Notes under the pieces: model-generated
The model's database searches: none
Told to the model about the DNA's origin: nothing
Seen by the model: the letters and a program-made list of their open reading frames with translations, nothing else
Source: JARRKC01 sp963723965
Lineage (GTDB): Bacteria > Acidobacteriota > UBA6911 > RPQK01 > JAPXNP01
Assembly (NCBI GenBank): GCA_963723965.1
Contig: CAVRSV010000011.1
Span: 103,913-167,912, forward strand
Direction of reading: 5' to 3'
DNA length: 64,000 nucleotides
Shown here: positions 34,931-43,171 of the stretch, piece after piece
Position numbering within the stretch: position 1 is the first letter of the stretch
Layout of the letters: each line of letters begins with the position of its first letter
Position numbers and translations under genes: made by a program

Positions 34931-35082
34931 GGGGCCAAACGATACTAAATTTCGGTGGGCCGGCAGAATCCGATTTGGGAGCTGCCATTCCAGGACCGGT
35001 CCGGTTCGCCGGTCATCGAATCCTCCCATTCTCCCGTTCTCCGGCTCTCCCGACCTCCCCTTCCCCCGCGCTTGCGTTCCGC

Positions 35083-35111
35083 TTGCTCGGTACGCGCCGG
35101 ACTTCTAAACT
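35083..35111 (+). promoter_or_regulatory. Sigma-70-type promoter for the baeRF gene
   Basis: TTGCTC and TAAACT are 17 bp apart, 60 bp upstream of the ATG at 35171. The distance and the -10 equal those of icd. Predicted by eye. Confidence 0.4.
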
Positions 35112-35170
35112 AGAAGAAAAGCGTCATGCCTTTGCGACACTAACCAACTAAAGGAGCCAGGGAGGCAAGC

Positions 35171-36307
35171 ATGATTTCACGTCAGGACCTCAAGGACCTT
35201 CTTGCCGGAAAACGTGAGAATGGAGGAAGGGTGCTGAGCGTCTATCTGGATGTCGATCAGGGCCGCGCAGTGAATTTGAATCGTGGTTTCGAGGCGGCAT
35301 TCAGGAGTCTTGCGCAGGGCGTGGAGAAGGGATTGGAGAATTCGCAGAAGAAACATTTCCAGGAAGCGGCGCGGAGGGCCGGGGCCTTTCTTGCCGACTA
35401 CCAGCCGTCCGGCAAAAGCGTCGTCTACTTTGGCGACGCCGGAGGCGGCCTCGACTGGCACCGCAGCCTCAGCGTCGGGCTCCCGAGCCGGATCATCTGG
35501 CACACGCAGCCCTACGTCCGGCCTCTGATCGAGGCGCAGGACGAATTCGAGCGCTACGGTATCGTCCTGACGGACCGCGCCCGAGCCCGGCTGTTCACCG
35601 TCTTCCTGGGAACGATCGAGGAAAAGCACGAGGCTTTCGCCGAAGCGGAGGTCCGCAAGTTCGATGCCTCGGGAAGCGACCAGATGCGCTCACAAATGAG
35701 CTTCCAGCGGAAGGCGGATGAGCACGCCCGCTGGCATCTGAAACACGTATCGGAGATCGTCGATCGCCTCTTCGTCTCGGAACGGTTCGACCGTTTGATC
35801 CTGGCAGGCGCGACGGGCGCGGTGAGTGAATTGAAGGGACTCCTGCCGGAACGCCTGCGGCGACTGGTCGTCGGCACCGTTTCGCTGGCCATCGACGCGG
35901 GCGAAGCCCAGATCCGGAGCGAGACGATCCAGTTGCTCGAACGGGTCGAACGGGAGACTGAGAATGCCATCGTGGCAGAACTTCTGACCGCTGCGGCCAA
36001 AAACCACCAAGCCGTGATGGGGTTCGAAGGCACGCTACAGGCTCTGCGGGAAGGGCGTATCCGTCAGCTGGTTTACGGAGGAGATTCCTCGATCGAAGGC
36101 GGCCATTGCCTGACTTGCGATCAGCTCTTCCTCGGGACGAAGCTCTGCCCGAATTGCGCGGGCGATTTGCACAGCCTGGACGATCTGCTCGAGATCGTTG
36201 TGGCCAGAGTCTTTCAGGAAGGAGGAGAGATCGAGCAGTTGCGTGGAGAGGCCGCCGAGCGGCTGCTCACGGCCGGTGAGGGGATCGGAGCCTTTTTGCG
36301 CTTCTGA
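35171..36307 (+). CDS. eRF1-like protein of the baeRF (bacterial archaeo-eukaryotic release factor) group
   Basis: 378 residues, ATG after GGGAGG. The N-terminal part (LSVYLDVDQGRAVNLNRGFE, KSVVYFGDAGG) and middle part (YGIVLTDRARARLFTVFLG, KHVSEIVDRLFVSERFDRLI, LAGATGAVSELKGLLPERLR) follow the domain order of eRF1/Pelota-like proteins. The C-terminal part has a zinc-ribbon-like pair CLTCDQLFLGTKLCPNC near residues 310-330. Bacterial members are thought to act on ribosomes but few have been tested. No partner gene is adjacent on the 5' side; a universal stress gene follows after 97 bp. Confidence 0.75.
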   Translation: MISRQDLKDLLAGKRENGGRVLSVYLDVDQGRAVNLNRGFEAAFRSLAQGVEKGLENSQKKHFQEAARRAGAFLADYQPSGKSVVYFGDAGGGLDWHRSLSVGLPSRIIWHTQPYVRPLIEAQDEFERYGIVLTDRARARLFTVFLGTIEEKHEAFAEAEVRKFDASGSDQMRSQMSFQRKADEHARWHLKHVSEIVDRLFVSERFDRLILAGATGAVSELKGLLPERLRRLVVGTVSLAIDAGEAQIRSETIQLLERVERETENAIVAELLTAAAKNHQAVMGFEGTLQALREGRIRQLVYGGDSSIEGGHCLTCDQLFLGTKLCPNCAGDLHSLDDLLEIVVARVFQEGGEIEQLRGEAAERLLTAGEGIGAFLRF

Positions 36308-36404
36308 GCGAGGAAGGGGACCGCTGCCCCGAGACGGGGTCTGACGGAGGATCGGAACGGGCGTCCGGGCTCCCGCCTGTGACGGCGGTCTCGAGGGGGG
36401 GATT

Positions 36405-36869
36405 ATGCTGCCCATTCGACGTATCCTGGCTCCCACGGATTTCAGCGACGTGTCGGTCGACACGGTGATCAGCGCCAGCGAGCTGGCCAGGCATTTCGGA
36501 GCCGATTTGCTGGTCGCCCATGTGATACCGCCGGTGCCGACCCTCCCGTCGGATCCACACTTCAACTTCGAGGTGCCCGCCTACCAGGAGGCCCTGCGGG
36601 AGAATGCGGAGCGGCGCCTCCGAGAGGCGGTGCGATCTCTCGTGGACGGGGGAATCGAGGCCCGCACCATGGTCACCCACGGAGACCCGGCCCGGGAGAT
36701 CGTCCGCATCGCCCGTGACGAGCGGGTGGATTTGATCGTCATCGCCACACACGGTTTGACAGGGTGGCAGCATATTGTATTTGGATCGGTGGCGGAGAAG
36801 GTCGTCCGGACGGCCGACCGGCCGGTGCTGACCGTGCGTGGCCATCGGGACGACTCGGAGGGCGCATAG
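36405..36869 (+). CDS. Universal stress protein (UspA family)
   Basis: 154 residues with GAGGGGGG before the ATG. The Usp fold is shown by RRILAPTDFSDVSVDTVISA at the N-terminus, VDLIVIATHGLTGWQHIVFG and the following SVAEKVVRTADRPVLTVR. The G-2x-G-9x-G-S ATP-binding pattern is present (G-L-T-G ... F-G-S), so it probably binds ATP. Role in stress survival is inferred from the family. Confidence 0.9.
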   Translation: MLPIRRILAPTDFSDVSVDTVISASELARHFGADLLVAHVIPPVPTLPSDPHFNFEVPAYQEALRENAERRLREAVRSLVDGGIEARTMVTHGDPAREIVRIARDERVDLIVIATHGLTGWQHIVFGSVAEKVVRTADRPVLTVRGHRDDSEGA

Positions 36870-36982
36870 ACGGCTCGTGGCCCTTTCCGTCGTTTCAGGA
36901 AGAGGAGGACCGGCAGATCATGGAGCGAAACAGTGATCGGCAACACATCGCCGTCCGACCAAAGGAGCTAGGCTGGATCTCG

Positions 36983-37663
36983 ATGAAGTCCTTAATACTG
37001 GGCATACTCTTATGTGTTCCACCGGCCCTGCATGCCCAACAAGCGCAGCCGGCATCAGAGCCGGGCCAGAAAGAGCAGACCACGGAGAAAAAGGCCCCCT
37101 CGCTGGCTGAACTGGCCAAACAGGAGCGCGAACGCCGGGCTCAGAATCCTGCACCGGTGCGTGTCATCCAAAACGGGGATCTCCGCTCGATGGGGGGCGC
37201 CCGGGTCAGCACCGGAGTGACGCCCAAACCGGCGGCCAAAGCCACTGCAGAGGAGGAAGCCGCAGGCGAGGCAGGTGCCGAGGCGGTCACGAAGGAAGGC
37301 CCCGAGGACACGCAGTTCTGGATGAACGCCTTTCAGCAGGCAAAGGCAGGCCTCGAGACGGCGGTCAACAAGCGTATGGTCCTCGAACTGCGCATGAACA
37401 ACCTGCGCAACACCTATCTGAACACCTCCGACGGCACGACTCGTGAGAAGATCCAGCAGGATCTGGCGCAGACCTACCAGGAGCTCGGCCAGGCTCGTGA
37501 GGACGAAAAGGCGGCGCGCGACGCGATCCGTGAGCTGGAGCGCCAGGCGACACGCGTCGGTCTCGCACCGGGACAGATTCGGGACATGGTCGGGGAACTG
37601 CCGGAAGCCAAATCGATCTACGAGGGCGTGCCGGAATCCGTGCAGGGAGCCCCGGAGTCCTAG
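36983..37663 (+). CDS. Secreted coiled-coil protein of unknown function
   Basis: From ATG at 36983 the protein has 226 residues and begins with a clean signal peptide (SLILGILLCVPPALHAQQ, cleavage after AHA). An in-frame ATG at 36920 has a better ribosome site (AGAGGAGGA) and would add 21 polar residues, so the start is open. After a low-complexity region rich in Ala, Glu and Lys comes a long helical stretch (FQQAKAGLETAVNKRMVLEL, IQQDLAQTYQELGQAREDEK) that should form a coiled coil. No enzymatic motif. It is 50 to 110 bp downstream of the stress protein gene. Confidence 0.65.
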   Translation: MKSLILGILLCVPPALHAQQAQPASEPGQKEQTTEKKAPSLAELAKQERERRAQNPAPVRVIQNGDLRSMGGARVSTGVTPKPAAKATAEEEAAGEAGAEAVTKEGPEDTQFWMNAFQQAKAGLETAVNKRMVLELRMNNLRNTYLNTSDGTTREKIQQDLAQTYQELGQAREDEKAARDAIRELERQATRVGLAPGQIRDMVGELPEAKSIYEGVPESVQGAPES

Positions 37664-37844
37664 GCCTTCTCTCCTTCCTCTTATCGGTTCGCCCACGCGC
37701 CGGAGAGCTGCGGCTTTTCACCCGATTGCCTCGGGCGGGGAGGGCCGTGCCTCCGCTATTCGCAAACTCCCCGCACCATGGTTGCCGTCTGTCTTTTTGA
37801 CAGGAAGCGGCCCCGGCCGGAATCCCAATCCGTAACCTCCTCAG

Positions 37845-37860
37845 TGGCATGGTACTTGCG
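37845..37860 (+). promoter_or_regulatory. Sigma-54-type promoter of the dehydrogenase/dehydratase operon
   Basis: TGGCATGGTACTTGCG matches TGGCAC-N5-TTGCW with GG and GC exactly 10 bp apart, 43 bp upstream of the GTG at 37904. Sigma-54 control of this operon would imply an enhancer-binding protein and a specific inducer. Predicted by eye. Confidence 0.55.
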
Positions 37861-37903
37861 TTAGAAAGATTTTCTACGTCTACATTCAGGAAAGGGAGGG
37901 AAC

Positions 37904-39022
37904 GTGGCACAGTACAGGATTGCCTGGCTTCCGGGAGACGGGATAGGAGGAGAGGTCCTCGAGGCGGCCCGGATGGTCCTCGACCGGATTGGTCTGGATG
38001 CCGACTACATTCACGGCGATATCGGATGGGATTTCTGGTGCCGTGAGGGCGACGCGCTTCCGAAGCGCACCGTGCAGCTACTCCAGGGTGTTGATGCGGC
38101 CCTGTTCGGTGCCATCACCTCCAAGCCGGCCTGGGCCGCCGAGTGCGAGCTCATGCCGGAGTTGCAGGGAACGGGGCTGCTGTATCGGTCACCCATCGTG
38201 CGGATGCGACAGCTCTTCGATCTGTACATCTGCCTCCGACCCTGTCGCGCCTATCCGGGGAACCCGCTCAATTATCGCGAGAACATCGATATCGTGGTCT
38301 TTCGGGAAAACACCGAGGATCTTTACGCAGGGGTCGAGTTCAGCCCCGTCCCGACCGGCATCTCGCAGCGCCTCGCCCAGCTTTCGAAGCCTTTCGCGCC
38401 GTTCAAGGATCTGGCTCCGAACGACTACGCGATTTCTCTCAAGATCACGACCCGCGTGGGGTCCGAACGAATCCTTCGGGCAGCCTTCGAGTATGCGCTC
38501 AAGAACCATCGAAGGCGGCTTACCGTGGTGCACAAGGCGAACGTGGTGCGTGCCTCGGACGGTCTGTTCCTGGAGGTGGCGCGCCGGGTCGCCGAGGACT
38601 ATCCCTGCGTCGAGCTGGGCGATGCCAACATCGACGCCATGCTCATGTGGCTGCTGAAGAATCCTCTGGACTACGAAGTGCTCGTCGCGTCGAACCTGTA
38701 CGGCGACATCGTTTCGGACCTCTGTGCCCAGATGGTGGGCGGACTCGGCTTCGCCTGTTCGGGGAACATCGGCGAGAAGCTTGCGGTCTTCGAGCCGACT
38801 CATGGCTCGGCCCCCAAGTATGCCGGGAGTTACAGGGTCAACCCTACGGCGACGATTCTGGCGGCGCGCATGATGCTCGAATGGCTGGGGGAAAAGGAGC
38901 GGGCGGCTCGGGTCGAGGCGGCCGTGGCCGAAGTCATTCGGGAAGGGAAGGTCCGAACCTACGACATGGGCGGGAGTGCGTCGACGCTCGAACTCGCGGA
39001 GGCCGTCGCGGCACGGCTGTAG
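37904..39022 (+). CDS. Isocitrate/isopropylmalate/homoisocitrate-type beta-decarboxylating dehydrogenase
   Basis: 372 residues from GTG at 37904 after AAAGGGAGG. Family features: WLPGDGIGGEVLEAA at the N-terminus, RENTEDLYAGVEF, catalytic lysine in VHKANVVRASDGLF, metal aspartates in NLYGDIVSDLCAQM and FEPTHGSAPKYAG. The substrate loop reads YRSPIVRMRQ, unlike the SLNVSLRQ of the true IDH in this window and closer to homoisocitrate-type loops. The cofactor site is mixed: Lys-Tyr in APKYAG as in NADP enzymes, but RTYDMGG as in NAD enzymes. The two subunits of an aconitase-family dehydratase follow, so it probably oxidises their product. LeuB, homoisocitrate dehydrogenase or another 2-hydroxyacid enzyme are all possible. 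Confidence 0.8.
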   Translation: MAQYRIAWLPGDGIGGEVLEAARMVLDRIGLDADYIHGDIGWDFWCREGDALPKRTVQLLQGVDAALFGAITSKPAWAAECELMPELQGTGLLYRSPIVRMRQLFDLYICLRPCRAYPGNPLNYRENIDIVVFRENTEDLYAGVEFSPVPTGISQRLAQLSKPFAPFKDLAPNDYAISLKITTRVGSERILRAAFEYALKNHRRRLTVVHKANVVRASDGLFLEVARRVAEDYPCVELGDANIDAMLMWLLKNPLDYEVLVASNLYGDIVSDLCAQMVGGLGFACSGNIGEKLAVFEPTHGSAPKYAGSYRVNPTATILAARMMLEWLGEKERAARVEAAVAEVIREGKVRTYDMGGSASTLELAEAVAARL

Positions 39023-39095
39023 CCGGAGACCACGGTTTCGACTGATCGGCTTTCGAAGTGCCGGGCGACACGGAGGGCCGAAGGAGCGATTCAGG

Positions 39096-40385
39096 ATGGG
39101 AATGACACTCGTTGAGAAGATCCTCGCCCGGGCCTGCGGGGTGGAAGAAGTGAAGGCAGGCCAGGTAGTGGAACCGGCCGTCGATCTGGCCATGTCGCAT
39201 GAAAATGCGGCCCTGGTCATGAGCCAGTTCCGGGAGATGTTCCGGGACACGGGTCGCGAAGCCAGGGTCTGGGATCCGAAGCGGATTGCGATCATCTTCG
39301 ATCACCGGGTCCCGGCCGAAAGCGCGAAGACGGCCACGAACCAGAAGCGGATCCGGGAATTCGTCGCCGAGCAGGGAATCACGCGGTTTCATGATGTCCG
39401 GGGCGACGAGGGAGGCATCTGCCACCAGATCCTTCCCGAGAATGGCTACGTGTTGCCCGGAACGGTCGTGGTGGGTACGGACAGTCACACCACCAGCCAC
39501 GGAGCTCTGGGAGCTTTTTCGTTCGGCATCGGAGCCACCGAAATGGCCGCGGTGTGGGCCCTGGGCCGGGTTCTCAACGTGGAGGTGCCCGCGACGATCC
39601 GGGTCGAGGTGCAGGGAAGCTTCCCGGGGGGAGTCGGCGCCAAGGACCTGATTCTCTCCCTGATCGGCCGGCTGACGGCAGAGGGGGCCAACTTTCGGGT
39701 TCTCGAGTACCATGGAGAGACCATTCGCGGACTGTCGACGGCCGGGCGCCTGACCGTCTGCAACATGTCGGTGGAAGCGGGGGCGACCTCCGGCATCGTG
39801 CCGGCCGACGAAGAGACGCTGCGCTACCTGAAGGAGGTGGCCGGGCTGCAGGAGATTCCGCCCGTCGTCTCGCCCGATTCGGAGGCTGGATACGAAAAGC
39901 AGATCGTCGTCGACGTAGGGGAGCTGTCCCCTCAGATCGCCTGTCCCCACCGGGTCGACAACGTCCATCCGATCCGGGAGCTGTTGGGTACGAAGGTCGA
40001 CCAGGTCGTCATCGGATCGTGTACCAACGGCCGGATCGAGGATCTCGAAGCGGCGGCTCGACTGATCCGGGGAAGACGCGTGTCCCGGGGAGTCCGCATG
40101 CTGGTCTTTCCGGCCACGTGGCGGATCTACAGGGAAGCCCTTCGACGGGGCTATCTCAGTGACTTCATCGAGGCCGGTGCGGCCGTCATGAATCCGGGCT
40201 GCGGGTGCTGCCTCGGAGTGCATCAGGGGGCTCTCGGCGACGGAGAGGTCGCCCTTTCGACCACCAACCGGAATTTCCAGGGGCGCATGGGCAATCCCCG
40301 GGCCGAGGTCTACCTATGCTCGCCGGAGGTGGCGGCATTCAGCGCGATCCTCGGGAAGATCGGCGACCCCAGGGAGGTAGAGTGA
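39096..40385 (+). CDS. Aconitase/isopropylmalate isomerase-family dehydratase, large subunit
   Basis: 429 residues from ATG at 39096 with AAGGAG nine bases upstream; the longer frame lacks similarity. N-terminus MTLVEKILARACG and VDLAMSHENA, then VVGTDSHTTSHGALGAFSFG. The iron-sulphur cysteines are Cys309 in SCTNGRIEDLEAA and Cys369/Cys372 in NPGCGCCLG. Length and motifs fit LeuC/HacA-type large subunits that move a hydroxyl between neighbouring carbons. The small-subunit gene starts at the base where this one stops. Confidence 0.88.
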   Translation: MGMTLVEKILARACGVEEVKAGQVVEPAVDLAMSHENAALVMSQFREMFRDTGREARVWDPKRIAIIFDHRVPAESAKTATNQKRIREFVAEQGITRFHDVRGDEGGICHQILPENGYVLPGTVVVGTDSHTTSHGALGAFSFGIGATEMAAVWALGRVLNVEVPATIRVEVQGSFPGGVGAKDLILSLIGRLTAEGANFRVLEYHGETIRGLSTAGRLTVCNMSVEAGATSGIVPADEETLRYLKEVAGLQEIPPVVSPDSEAGYEKQIVVDVGELSPQIACPHRVDNVHPIRELLGTKVDQVVIGSCTNGRIEDLEAAARLIRGRRVSRGVRMLVFPATWRIYREALRRGYLSDFIEAGAAVMNPGCGCCLGVHQGALGDGEVALSTTNRNFQGRMGNPRAEVYLCSPEVAAFSAILGKIGDPREVE

Positions 40386-40876
40386 TGGCACGGGTAGTTC
40401 TCACGCTGGGAGACGACATATCGACGGACATCATCTATCCCGGGCGCTACATGGCGACGGTGCTGCCGGTGGAGACGCCGCAGTATGCTTTTGCCGATGA
40501 TGCAGCATTCAACGCGTCCCTGCGGTCCGGTGAGATCGCCCCGGGCAGCGTCATCGTCGGCGGATCGAACTTCGGCAGCGGTTCCTCGCGGGAGCAGGCC
40601 GCATCGACGCTCAAAGGCTGGGAGCTGATCGTGGTGGCCCGGAGCTTTGCCCGGATCTTTCTGCAGAACGCCATCAATCTGGGACTGACGACGATCATCT
40701 GTCCGGAGATCGAAGCGTCGACGGGCGACACGTTGGAGATTGGGGAGACTCACGTCGTCAACCAGACGACCGGGCGGAGTTTCGCGATGGCCCCTCTGGC
40801 TCCTGCCCGCCAGGCCATCGTTGCGGCGGGGGGGCTCATCCCCTACGTGAGGCGCCGCCTGCAGGAAGCTTCCTGA
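40385..40876 (+). CDS. Aconitase/isopropylmalate isomerase-family dehydratase, small subunit
   Basis: 163 residues; the ATG shares its A with the TGA of the large subunit. The swivelling domain is clear: LGDDISTDIIYPGRYMATV, GGSNFGSGSSREQAASTLKG and FARIFLQNAINLGLTTI. The usual NFGCGSSREQ has Ser for Cys here. The substrate-specifying loop after STDIIYPGRYM does not match the E. coli LeuD sequence, so the substrate may be isopropylmalate, homoaconitate or another acid such as a methyl-branched malate. Confidence 0.87.
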   Translation: MARVVLTLGDDISTDIIYPGRYMATVLPVETPQYAFADDAAFNASLRSGEIAPGSVIVGGSNFGSGSSREQAASTLKGWELIVVARSFARIFLQNAINLGLTTIICPEIEASTGDTLEIGETHVVNQTTGRSFAMAPLAPARQAIVAAGGLIPYVRRRLQEAS

Positions 40877-40999
40877 CCCCCGAGGCGTGCTCGAACTGGG
40901 GAAACCTGTCTTCGCTTCCGAATCGGCGCGGAACCGCCGGCCGTCACTCACCAGGCCTCTCCACCCGAAACCCGCTGCAGAGCTCTCGAGTTCCAGGTT

Positions 41000-42190
41000 T
41001 CAGACGACTCCCTCGCGCCGGAGTTCGTCGATCTGTTCCGCTGTGCAGCCCAGTGAGTCCAGTACTTCCGCGGTGTGTTCCGAGAGGCGGGGCGGTGCGG
41101 TCTTGAGTTGGCCGGGCGTCCGACTGAAGTGTGCGGTCAGGCTGAAGAGGCGAAGCAAGCCGAGCTCCGGGTCGTCGAAGGACCCCAGGGTCTGCCGCTG
41201 ACGAATCTGGGGGGCCTCGAGGGCATCCTGGAGACTCAGGATGGCTCCGGCGGGGACTCCCCGTCGGTTGAGCTCTTCGACCCAGTAGGCCGTCGGTTGT
41301 TGCCGCAACTTCTCCTCGAGCAGGGGAGTCAGGGCCCGCCGATTCAGCTTCCGGTTGTCCCGCTCGGCGAATCGGGGATCCTGTTTCAGTTCGGGCAGGC
41401 CCAGGGCATCTGCCACCGCCTCCCATTGCTCCTGTTTGTTGGCGGCGATGTTGAGGTGCCCGTCAGCGGTCGCGAACGTGCCGGAGGGTGCCGCCGTAAA
41501 GTTGTCATTACCCAGGAGAGCGGGTGGTTTACCTCCGATCAGCCAGTTGGCGGCGACCCAGCCGAGCAGGGGCATGATCGAATCCAGCAGGGCGACGTCG
41601 ATGAACTGCCCCTCACCGCTTCGCTCGCGGTGGAACAGTGCCCCCAATATGGCAAAGGCCGCGTTCAGCCCGCCCACCGTATCGCAAACCGGGAATCCAC
41701 AGCGCAGAGGATTCAGTGTCTCGTCGCCATTGACGGCCATGACGCCGCTCAGCCCCTGGATGATCTGATCGTAGGCCGGCTTCTGGGCGTCCGGACCCTC
41801 CTGGCCGAATCCGGAAATGGCGCAGTAGATCAGGCGCGGATTGAGCTCCGCGAGCTGTTCGTAGGAAAGTTCGAGGCGGGCCATGACGCCGGGGCGAAAG
41901 TTCTCGACCACAACGTCGGCGGTCTCGACCAGACGACGGAACAGGTCCCGACCTCTTCCGTCCTTCAGGTTGAGCGTCACCGATTTCTTGTTGGAATTCT
42001 GGGCCAGGAAACTGGTACCCATGAGCTTCCTGTTGAAGTCGGGGACATTTCCCAGCTTCCGGGCCAGATCCCCGTCCCTGGGGTTCTCGATCTTGATCAC
42101 TTCGGCCCCGCACAAGGCCAGATGGAGTGTGGCGAAGGGCCCGGAAAGGACATTGGTCAGATCGAGAACGCGAATACCCGAAAGCATCAT
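41000..42190 (-). CDS. CaiB/BaiF family (class III) CoA-transferase
   Basis: 396 residues. The fold markers are SGIRVLDLTNVLSGPFATLH, GAEVIKIENPRDGDLAR, NSNKKSVTLNLKDGRG, ENFRPGVMARLELSYEQL, and the catalytic aspartate is Asp170 in FPVCDTVGGLNAAFAILGAL, the position of Asp169 in formyl-CoA transferase. It moves CoA between carboxylic acids. It lies 48 bp downstream of an HMG-CoA lyase gene on the same strand; family members of this pairing include the enzyme that activates glutarate or 3-hydroxy-3-methylglutarate with succinyl-CoA, which would feed the lyase. That assignment is inference. Confidence 0.87.
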   Translation of the reverse strand: MMLSGIRVLDLTNVLSGPFATLHLALCGAEVIKIENPRDGDLARKLGNVPDFNRKLMGTSFLAQNSNKKSVTLNLKDGRGRDLFRRLVETADVVVENFRPGVMARLELSYEQLAELNPRLIYCAISGFGQEGPDAQKPAYDQIIQGLSGVMAVNGDETLNPLRCGFPVCDTVGGLNAAFAILGALFHRERSGEGQFIDVALLDSIMPLLGWVAANWLIGGKPPALLGNDNFTAAPSGTFATADGHLNIAANKQEQWEAVADALGLPELKQDPRFAERDNRKLNRRALTPLLEEKLRQQPTAYWVEELNRRGVPAGAILSLQDALEAPQIRQRQTLGSFDDPELGLLRLFSLTAHFSRTPGQLKTAPPRLSEHTAEVLDSLGCTAEQIDELRREGVV

Positions 42191-42232
42191 AGCGGTGACT
42201 CCAAGGCGTTTTCGAAACCAGAAACTCGAAAC

Positions 42233-42260
42233 TAGGAACTAGGAACTAGGAACTAGGAAC
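42233..42260. repeat. TAGGAAC tandem array, four exact units
   Basis: Four perfect TAGGAAC copies run from 42233 to 42260, preceded by degenerate units (CGAAACC, AGAAACT). The array straddles the stop codon of the HMG-CoA lyase gene, so the last residues VPSS and the TAG stop are encoded by repeat units. Confidence 0.8.
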
Positions 42261-43171
42261 TCCCCCCCAATCCCCCCGGTCCTGTAGACGGACCCGGGCA
42301 ACTCCCGGTCCAAAAACCGGGCCAGTTCTCGGGCCGATTCGATCAGTTTCGACAAACGCACGTCGGGACACAGTCCCATGCGCTGGAACATGTGGACCAG
42401 GTCCTCGGTGCAGACATTGCCGCCTGCGACGGCAGTGAAGGGACAGCCGCCGAGGCCGGCCAGGGAGCTCTCGAAACAGGTCACCCCCGCCTCGAGAGCC
42501 GCCACACAGTTGGCCAGGGCCATCCCGTAGGTGTTGTGGAAGTGGCAGGTTAGAGAGACACCGTCGGGGGCGGATTGCCGGATCCGTCCGAACAGCCGGT
42601 GCACCCGTCGGGGATCGCCGTGGCCGGCCGTGTCCGCAAGACTGATCTCCGTGAGACCGGCCTCCAGATAGCGCTCGACGATTCCCAGCGTCCGATTCTC
42701 GTCGATTTCGCCTTCGTAGCCGCACCCGAAAGCGGACTGAACGGAGACCTGAACACGCTTCCCCGCGGAGAGGACGACCCTGGCCATGGCGAGCACCCGG
42801 CCGATCGCCTCTTCGGTCCCCATTCCCGTGTTCCTGAGGCTGTGTGTCTCGCTGGCGGACACTCCCAAACAGAACATCTCCACTCCGCACGCCAGACCCC
42901 GTTCCAGACCCTTCTCGTTGAGAACGAGGCCGGACAGCACGGGGACGGGATTCTGACGAACCGCCAGAACCCGCTTGAACAGCACATCGCTGTCGGCCAT
43001 CTGCGGTACCCGTCCCGGGTGGACGAAGGAACCCAGTTGAACGATGTCGATGCCGGCTCCCAGGAGAGCGTCCGTCCATTCGAGCTTCACTTCGGTCGGC
43101 ACGACCGTGCTTTCCATCTGAAGCCCGTCCCGCAGTCCCACTTCGTGAATCTGAACAGCTGTACCGGTCAT
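42239..43171 (-). CDS. Hydroxymethylglutaryl-CoA lyase
   Basis: 310 residues from ATG at 43171 with GGAGGG upstream. A DRE-TIM metallolyase: EVGLRDGLQME with Arg14-Asp15, SFVHPGRVPQMADSD, the metal histidines in CHFHNTYGMALAN (His210, His212) and the lyase signature GLGGCPFTAVAGGNVCTED with Cys243. It splits HMG-CoA to acetoacetate and acetyl-CoA in leucine or HMG breakdown. Acetyl-lysine or citramalyl substrates are less likely given the GGCPF signature. The C-terminus GGIGGEFLVPSS ends inside a tandem repeat, so the natural end may once have been different. Confidence 0.88.
   Translation of the reverse strand: MTGTAVQIHEVGLRDGLQMESTVVPTEVKLEWTDALLGAGIDIVQLGSFVHPGRVPQMADSDVLFKRVLAVRQNPVPVLSGLVLNEKGLERGLACGVEMFCLGVSASETHSLRNTGMGTEEAIGRVLAMARVVLSAGKRVQVSVQSAFGCGYEGEIDENRTLGIVERYLEAGLTEISLADTAGHGDPRRVHRLFGRIRQSAPDGVSLTCHFHNTYGMALANCVAALEAGVTCFESSLAGLGGCPFTAVAGGNVCTEDLVHMFQRMGLCPDVRLSKLIESARELARFLDRELPGSVYRTGGIGGEFLVPSS

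Noticed and set aside
37904..40876. Firm assignment as leuB-leuC-leuD
   Set aside because: Family and order fit, but substrate loops and cofactor residues deviate and no leuA is adjacent, so gene symbols were withheld.
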